Positions 22,660 through 26,809 of a DNA stretch of 26,809 nt are shown here, piece by piece (position 1 is the first letter of the stretch; each line of letters begins with the position of its first letter). Under the pieces are notes generated by a model, which was not told the DNA's origin, searched no databases, and saw only the letters and a list, made by a program, of their open reading frames with translations. The stretch is taken from contig JBMYYE010000020.1 in assembly GCA_049609065.1 (NCBI GenBank), forward strand, positions 1 to 26,809. Reading direction: 5' to 3'. This DNA comes from JBMYYE01 sp049609065. GTDB taxonomy: Bacteria; Pseudomonadota; Alphaproteobacteria; Rhodobacterales; Rhodobacteraceae. The position numbers and the translations under genes are program-made.

Positions 22660-24095
22660 TGCGCCACCTCCCGCCGCGTGCGGCTGTCTTCTAAGGGGAA
22701 AACTTTTGCAGGGTTCAAAAGCCATTTTTTATCGAACACATCTTTGATTTCCATCTGAATGGCCAAATCATCAGGCCCATATTGATCCCGCATCAAATCG
22801 CGTTTTTCAACACCAACCCCATGTTCCCCGGTGAGGCATCCCCCCACCTCAACACAAAGGCGCAAAATATCCGCGCCAAAGGCTTCGCATTTTTCAAGAT
22901 CCCCTTCTTTATTGGCATCAAATAAAATGAGCGGGTGCATATTGCCATCCCCTGCGTGAAACACATTCCCAACCCCAAGCCCATATTCTTTGGACATCTC
23001 ACCAATGCGGCGCAAGACCTCAGGCAAGGTCGACACAGGGATCGTGCCATCAAGGCACATATAATCGTTGATTTGCCCCATCGCCCCAAAGGCCGATTTG
23101 CGCCCGAGCCAAATTTTTGCACTTTCATCGGCCGATTTGCTTTCGCGAAACTCAACAGGATTGTGGGCCGTTGCGATTTCTTTGATCTTGGCCAGTTGCA
23201 CATCGATTTCCGCCTCGGAGCCTTCGACCTCAATGATCAACAGCGCCTCACAATCGGGATATCCTGCCTTGGCAAAGGCTTCGGTCGCACGGATGCATGG
23301 GCGGTCCATGAATTCAATCGCCACAGGCAAAAGCCCCGCTTTGATGATGTCTGACACACAAGCACCTGCGACTTCGTTGCTGTCAAAGCCCACAAGAACC
23401 GGACGTGCGCCTTCTGGCTTATGCAAAATGCGCAAAGTGGCTTCGGTCACGACGCCAAGCTGCCCTTCGGAGCCGCAAATCAACCCCAAAAGATCGAGAC
23501 CCGCCGCATCCATATGCGCCCCGCCGATCTCTACGATTTCGCCATCCATCATGACCATTGTCACACCCAAAAGGTTATTCGTGGTCACCCCGTATTTAAG
23601 GCAATGGGCCCCGCCAGAGTTCATCGCGATGTTGCCTGCAATGGCACAAGCCAGCTGGCTCGATGGATCGGGGGCGTAGAAAAACCCATCCGCTTCCACC
23701 GCAGCGGAAACGCTTAAATTGGTGCGACCTGTTTGAACGCGAATATAGCGATCGTCAAAATTCGTTTCCAACACCTCCGCCATGCGCGCCACGCCCAAGA
23801 CCACGCAATCCGCCGTAGGCAATGCCCCACCCGCGAGCGACGTTCCCGCCCCGCGCGGCACCACCGGCACGTTTTCGTCATGACAGATGCGTAAAATATC
23901 TGACACCTCTTGGGTTGTGCCAGGCAACACCACCGCCATCGGCGGACAGCGGTAAGCCGTCAGCGCATCACATTCATAGACACGCAATTCATGTGTGTCT
24001 GAAATCACCGCATCCATAGGCAGCACCGATTGGAGCATCTCGATCACCTGCGCGCGTTTTTCCAACACGCGCGGGCTTGGCTTGGGCATATCCAT
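22656..24095 (-). CDS. glcD: Glycolate oxidase catalytic FAD subunit GlcD
   Basis: The 479-residue flavin dehydrogenase is the catalytic subunit of glycolate oxidase. It has an FAD_binding_4 domain (PRGAGTSLAGGALP, FFYAPDPSSQLACAIAGN, MNSGGAHCLKYGVT) and an FAD-oxidase C domain with GNVFHAGDGNMHP and GEHGVGVEKR. ATG 24095 was chosen because GAGG lies five bases upstream; the GTG at 24101, two codons earlier, would overlap that site. It is the first gene of glcDEF. A 19-base inverted repeat lies just upstream and is a candidate operator. A D-lactate dehydrogenase is the main alternative for GlcD alone, but the GlcE and GlcF partners settle it. Confidence 0.95.
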   Translation of the reverse strand: MDMPKPSPRVLEKRAQVIEMLQSVLPMDAVISDTHELRVYECDALTAYRCPPMAVVLPGTTQEVSDILRICHDENVPVVPRGAGTSLAGGALPTADCVVLGVARMAEVLETNFDDRYIRVQTGRTNLSVSAAVEADGFFYAPDPSSQLACAIAGNIAMNSGGAHCLKYGVTTNNLLGVTMVMMDGEIVEIGGAHMDAAGLDLLGLICGSEGQLGVVTEATLRILHKPEGARPVLVGFDSNEVAGACVSDIIKAGLLPVAIEFMDRPCIRATEAFAKAGYPDCEALLIIEVEGSEAEIDVQLAKIKEIATAHNPVEFRESKSADESAKIWLGRKSAFGAMGQINDYMCLDGTIPVSTLPEVLRRIGEMSKEYGLGVGNVFHAGDGNMHPLILFDANKEGDLEKCEAFGADILRLCVEVGGCLTGEHGVGVEKRDLMRDQYGPDDLAIQMEIKDVFDKKWLLNPAKVFPLEDSRTRREVAQ

Positions 24096-24110
24096 CTTCA
24101 CCTCGCTAAC

Positions 24111-24129
24111 TGGTAAACTAACTTAACCA
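24111..24129. promoter_or_regulatory. Inverted repeat upstream of glcD, candidate GntR/FadR-type operator
   Basis: TGGTAAACTAACTTAACCA is an inverted repeat with seven-base half-sites (TGGTwAA) around a five-base centre and one mismatch per pair of arms. TGGT...ACCA cores are typical of FadR-subfamily GntR regulators, the family that includes GlcC. It begins 16 bases before the glcD ATG and lies in the divergent region. A direct repeat CTAACT (24106 and 24118) overlaps it. No regulator gene is in the window. Confidence 0.4.
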
Positions 24130-24222
24130 ATTTTCAATATTGCGCAACCCACTGCGTTTAGGAATTGCCCTTCTGGGCGCATCCGCTCATATTCAAGGTG
24201 ATATACTATAAAAGGTGCCAAC

Positions 24223-24819
24223 ATGACCTCCAAAATTAAGACACCAAACGCAGATGCCCTTGCTCAAAGTGCCAAAGCCGCTGGCAAAGGGGGGCTCCCG
24301 CCTGTGCATCTTTGGAACCCGCCTTTTTGCGGGGAACTCGATATGCGGATCAAACGCGACGGAAGCTGGTGGTATCTTGGCACCCCCATGGGGCGGCTCG
24401 AATTGGTAAAACTATTTTCAACCATTTTGCGCAAAGACGGCGCGGATTATTTCCTTGTGACGCCCGTTGAAAAAGTAGGGATCACCGTGGATGACGCGCC
24501 ATTTGTGGCCGTGGATTTCAATCCGACGGATGTGGATGGGGTCGCGGCCCTTGAATTCACAAGCAACGTTGGCGACACCGCGATTGCGGGGCCAGATCAT
24601 CCCATTCGCGTGGTTCACGATCCTGAAACCGATGAACCCTCCCCTTATATTTTGATGCGCACAAACCTTGAGGCGCTCATTGATCGCAAGAGTTTCTACC
24701 GCTTGGTTGACATTGGCACCCACGAAGACATCGATGGGACATCGTGGTTTGGCCTACGCTCAATGGATCAGTTTTTCCCGATCATTCCGACCCGCGCGCT
24801 TTTGGGCGATGACGCGTGA
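24223..24819 (+). CDS. DUF1285 family protein
   Basis: The 198-residue cytoplasmic protein matches the DUF1285 family. HLWNPPFCGELDMRIKRDGSW near the N-terminus and YLGTPMGRLELVKLFSTIL are characteristic, followed by LVTPVEKVGITVDDAPFVAV. The biochemical function is not known. ATG 24223 follows AAGGTG by five bases. It is divergent from glcD, and its stop overlaps the start of the hydroxypyruvate-isomerase-family gene (GTGA), so the two are translated together. Confidence 0.85.
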   Translation: MTSKIKTPNADALAQSAKAAGKGGLPPVHLWNPPFCGELDMRIKRDGSWWYLGTPMGRLELVKLFSTILRKDGADYFLVTPVEKVGITVDDAPFVAVDFNPTDVDGVAALEFTSNVGDTAIAGPDHPIRVVHDPETDEPSPYILMRTNLEALIDRKSFYRLVDIGTHEDIDGTSWFGLRSMDQFFPIIPTRALLGDDA

Positions 24820-25574
24820 AAGGATTTTGCGCCAATATCAGTTGGCTCTACACCGATCGCCCTGTGATTGAGCGCATCGCCGCGGCCAAAGAGGACGGGT
24901 TTGACGCAATCGAAATGCTGTCCCCGTATGACGAAGATGGCCAAGAGTTTCGCGCGGCGCTTCGCATTCATGAAATGCCATTTGCCTTGATGAACTGCCC
25001 GCCGCCCAACCGCCTTGGCACCGCCCAAGGCTTTGCTGCGGTGCCTGCGCTTGAGGATCGGTTTCACTATGACCTGCGCCGATGCCTTCGCTTTGCCAAA
25101 CAATTTGCGCCTGAACATATCCACATCATGGCGGGCGAAAGCCAAGGCGATGAAGCCCGCGCGACGTTCATTCGCAATTTGCAATTCGCCTGTGACCAAG
25201 CCCCTGCGCAAGCCTTCACAATCGAACCTCTAAATGCCGTCGATATGCCTGGTTATTTTCTCCATGATTATGGAGATGCCGCAGACATTATCGCAGCGGT
25301 TGATCGCCCAAATTTAGGGCTCCAATTCGATGCCTATCACGCCAGCCACATCACGGGGGCGCCAATCACCACATGGGACAGCTATGGGCACCTTGCGACC
25401 CATATTCAAATCGCAGGCTTTCCAAATCGCGATGAGCCGACTTCAGGACTTGCAGTCATGGACTTTCTCATGGCCGTGAAAAACAGTTCGTTTACGGGCT
25501 GGATCAGCGCAGAATATCGCCCTACGGGTCCTGTGAATTGGCTCACCGATATCAAGACTGCGCTTTTGGGCTAG
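24816..25574 (+). CDS. Hydroxypyruvate isomerase family protein (TIM barrel)
   Basis: The 252-residue protein belongs to the Hyi family of xylose-isomerase-like TIM barrels. E. coli Hyi interconverts hydroxypyruvate and tartronate semialdehyde. The opening MKGFCANISWLY is typical; the paired catalytic glutamates are Glu 137 in FTIEPLN and Glu 233 in ISAEYRP, close to the E. coli positions. LQFDAYH carries further metal-site residues. The start is GTG at 24816, overlapping the DUF1285 stop. Being divergent from glcDEF it fits glyoxylate/hydroxypyruvate metabolism, but glyoxylate carboligase and tartronate semialdehyde reductase are not present here. Related sugar isomerases such as OtnI share this fold, so the substrate is not certain and I withhold a symbol. 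Confidence 0.85.
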   Translation: MKGFCANISWLYTDRPVIERIAAAKEDGFDAIEMLSPYDEDGQEFRAALRIHEMPFALMNCPPPNRLGTAQGFAAVPALEDRFHYDLRRCLRFAKQFAPEHIHIMAGESQGDEARATFIRNLQFACDQAPAQAFTIEPLNAVDMPGYFLHDYGDAADIIAAVDRPNLGLQFDAYHASHITGAPITTWDSYGHLATHIQIAGFPNRDEPTSGLAVMDFLMAVKNSSFTGWISAEYRPTGPVNWLTDIKTALLG

Positions 25575-25598
25575 TCAACACATTCAAATAGCCGCATA

Positions 25599-25615
25599 AC
25601 TCCTAAAAAAGGAGT
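25599..25615 (+). promoter_or_regulatory. Hairpin enclosing the ribosome-binding site of the DUF2798 gene
   Basis: ACTCC (25599-25603) pairs with GGAGT (25611-25615) across a seven-base A-rich loop. GGAG is the ribosome-binding site, six bases before ATG 25621, so translation could be limited by this short stem. Five pairs make a weak structure, so its effect is uncertain. Confidence 0.35.
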
Positions 25616-25620
25616 CCCCT

Positions 25621-25851
25621 ATGTTTCCCGCAAAACTGGCCCCCGTCCTCTTTGGCCTCATCGTTTCTGGCCTGATGACATTTATCGTTTCCCTTATTTC
25701 GACACTCAAAGCGATCGGCTTTGTTGACGGTTTTGGACCCACATGGATGGGCGCGTGGATCTTATCCTGGATCGTGGCCTTCCCTGTGATCCTTTTCGTG
25801 GCACCGCTAGCACGTAAACTGGTTGGTAAGCTCGTTAAACCTGCGGCATAA
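25621..25851 (+). CDS. DUF2798 small membrane protein
   Basis: The 76-residue protein has two hydrophobic helices (about 6-27, LAPVLFGLIVSGLMTFIVSL, and about 43-62, MGAWILSWIVAFPVILFVAP). A short loop with GFGPTWMGAW joins them and the tail is basic (ARKLVGKLVKP). This is the DUF2798 pattern; function unknown. A strong ribosome site GGAG at 25611-25614 sits six bases before the ATG, inside a small hairpin. It lies 46 bases after the isomerase-family gene on the same strand. Confidence 0.85.
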   Translation: MFPAKLAPVLFGLIVSGLMTFIVSLISTLKAIGFVDGFGPTWMGAWILSWIVAFPVILFVAPLARKLVGKLVKPAA

Positions 25852-25986
25852 ACGTCCCCACCCGCATGTGGGCGAACTGGACCCGAAAACCGTTCATCAT
25901 CTTGGCCTACGGGGCAATTGCTGGTTGCGAAGGCCACGACAATCGGTAAAATGCCTAAAAACATCGTAGCGACTAAGGAAGCCAAC

Positions 25987-26166
25987 ATGCCTGATACCAA
26001 ACAAGAAATTGTGGTTGTTGATAAATACCGCGTCTCCTGTGACGGCGGTGAAGGGGCCCTTGGCCATCCACGTGTTTGGCTTCAAATCCCGATGGAGCAT
26101 GGCTGGGTCGAATGCCCATACTGCGATGCAAAGCTCATTCACAAAGATTTTGTCAAAGACGCATAA
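25987..26166 (+). CDS. CHCC zinc-finger protein, NDUFS6-like
   Basis: The 59-residue protein has the CHCC zinc-binding pattern: Cys 18, His 27 (in GHPRVWLQI), and Cys 43 and Cys 46 in CPYC. This family is related to the mitochondrial complex I subunit NDUFS6, and alphaproteobacterial members are thought to associate with NADH dehydrogenase; no nuo genes are in this window. The ATG at 25987 was chosen because AAGGAA lies seven bases upstream. An in-frame ATG at 25951 would add twelve non-conserved residues. The next gene starts at the base after its stop. Confidence 0.85.
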   Translation: MPDTKQEIVVVDKYRVSCDGGEGALGHPRVWLQIPMEHGWVECPYCDAKLIHKDFVKDA

Positions 26167-26809
26167 ATGTCTGCGCGGTTTATCATAAATCGCGTCTTGG
26201 CTCTCCTTCTTTGTTTCGCGCTCTTCATCGCAAGCGCGCTTTTCCTCGGTGTCATGGTGCCAGGCGCGGTCGCCCCTGTGCGAGACGCGCCCAAACCCCA
26301 TGAGATACAACTCCTTGCGGGGCCAATTCATTATGATTTCATGCTCCCAATTAATGAGATCACCAAAACACAGTTTTCCTTTGCCGTGGATCAGGGGCTC
26401 GAACTGTCACATCCTGATGCGAAATGGCTTGTCGTAGGCTGGGGTGCGCATGGATTTTATACGGCGCGCGGGGATGTCACAAACATGCCAACACGCACGT
26501 TAAAAAATGCAATCCTCGGGGATCGATCCGTCATTCACCTCGACCTTGCGGCAACGATACCAGATGATGCGGAGCCAATTCGAATTAACCTGACCGAAGA
26601 GCAGTTCCAGCTCCTTAATTTGCGGGTCATATCCCAAATCACATCCGAAACCCCGATTAAACACGCAGGTTTCAACGCGTTTGACCAATTCTACACCGCA
26701 CGAGACGAATTTCACATCGCACGCACCTGCAACACATGGGTATCGCGAACCTTGCGCGAAATCGGCATCCCAATGGGAATATGGACGCCGCTGAAGCATT
26801 CGGTTTCTG
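26167..26809 (+). CDS. DUF2459 family protein, 3' end missing (runs off right edge)
   Basis: An open frame starts with ATG at 26167, the base after the zinc-finger gene stop, and runs 214 codons to the edge without a stop. Residues about 5-32 (FIINRVLALLLCFALFIASALFLGVM) form a signal anchor or signal peptide. The following domain has HPDAKWLVVGWGAHGFYTAR and, near the edge, CNTWVSRTLREIGIPMG. These are hallmarks of DUF2459 (TIGR02117-type, conserved near urease regions in some bacteria). The conserved cysteine in CNTW and the His of GAHGF suggest a cysteine-hydrolase-like active site, which is inference. Only a few dozen residues should be missing. No ribosome site of its own is clear, so it is probably coupled to the gene before it. 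Confidence 0.82.
   Translation, partial: MSARFIINRVLALLLCFALFIASALFLGVMVPGAVAPVRDAPKPHEIQLLAGPIHYDFMLPINEITKTQFSFAVDQGLELSHPDAKWLVVGWGAHGFYTARGDVTNMPTRTLKNAILGDRSVIHLDLAATIPDDAEPIRINLTEEQFQLLNLRVISQITSETPIKHAGFNAFDQFYTARDEFHIARTCNTWVSRTLREIGIPMGIWTPLKHSVS

Noticed and set aside
23068..23679. 203-codon frame antisense to glcD
   Set aside because: Fully opposite an unmistakable glcD; composition is that of a shadow.
25857..25872. CCCAC...GTGGG hairpin after the DUF2798 stop
   Set aside because: Not followed by a T-run, so it is not a convincing Rho-independent terminator.
25866..25949. 27-codon frame (MWANWTRKPF...) in the gap between DUF2798 and the zinc-finger gene
   Set aside because: No ribosome-binding site, and its ATG lies in a hairpin loop. 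There is no evidence that it is used, and the 135-base gap otherwise shows no gene.
25584..26000. 138-codon minus-strand frame with a hydrophobic N-terminus
   Set aside because: It is antisense to the DUF2798 gene. The hydrophobic start is short and lacks a ribosome site, and the rest is not protein-like.
1..26809. Mobile elements, CRISPR arrays, tRNA/rRNA genes, tandem repeats, toxin-antitoxin or defence islands
   Set aside because: No transposase or integrase frames, no regularly spaced repeats, no cloverleaf-like stretches, and intergenic gaps all under about 200 bases. Composition is uniform by eye.

Overview
The window looks like chromosomal DNA from a moderate-GC marine alphaproteobacterium of the Roseobacter type (Rhodobacteraceae). 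The evidence is the set of family proteins that usually sit in such genomes (DUF2161 PD-(D/E)XK protein, DUF1523, DUF1285, CHCC zinc-finger protein, a bacterial ALDH16 beside deoC), the glcDEF order, and the lack of strict E. coli-like promoters. This is inference from gene content; no rRNA or marker gene is present. I see no tRNA, insertion sequence, phage, CRISPR or integration site. Coding density is very high and no gap exceeds about 200 bases.

Layout. 1-1646 (minus): the start of an unidentified gene leaving the left edge, a DUF2161 nuclease-fold protein, and ribulose-phosphate 3-epimerase. 1811-5162 (plus): deoC and a two-domain ALDH16-type aldehyde dehydrogenase, a likely deoxyribose-phosphate to acetaldehyde to acetate module. 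5163-5825 (minus): a DUF1523 membrane protein. 5967-15368 (plus): a tight eight-gene unit made of an M20 zinc amidohydrolase, a family-5 (oligopeptide type) binding protein, two permeases, a fused double ATPase, an aldehyde dehydrogenase, an SDR dehydrogenase and a P1/NylC-type Ntn hydrolase. A kynurenine-formamidase-like alpha/beta hydrolase converges on its end (15355-16149, minus). 16216-18698 (plus): an ECF sigma factor overlapping a membrane-anchored YfbK-type VWA protein. 18748-20209 (minus): a small heat-shock protein with a ROSE-like RNA thermometer in its leader, and a secreted trypsin-like protease. 20296-24095 (minus): glcD-glcE-glcF glycolate oxidase. 24223-26809 (plus): DUF1285 protein, hydroxypyruvate-isomerase-family protein, DUF2798 membrane protein, CHCC zinc-finger protein (NDUFS6-like), and a DUF2459 protein cut by the right edge.

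How the genes work together. The best candidate for an undescribed system is the 5967-15368 unit. It imports a peptide-like compound, has two unrelated amide-bond hydrolases, and has an alcohol/aldehyde oxidation pair. This reads as a catabolic route for an N-acylated or amide-linked compound whose substrate I cannot name. The second is the sigma/VWA pair, in which a cytoplasmic stub, one membrane helix and a periplasmic VWA domain could act as a transmembrane anti-sigma sensor. glcDEF makes glyoxylate from glycolate, and the divergent hydroxypyruvate-isomerase-family gene fits the same C2/C3 metabolism, although the carboligase and reductase steps are not in the window.
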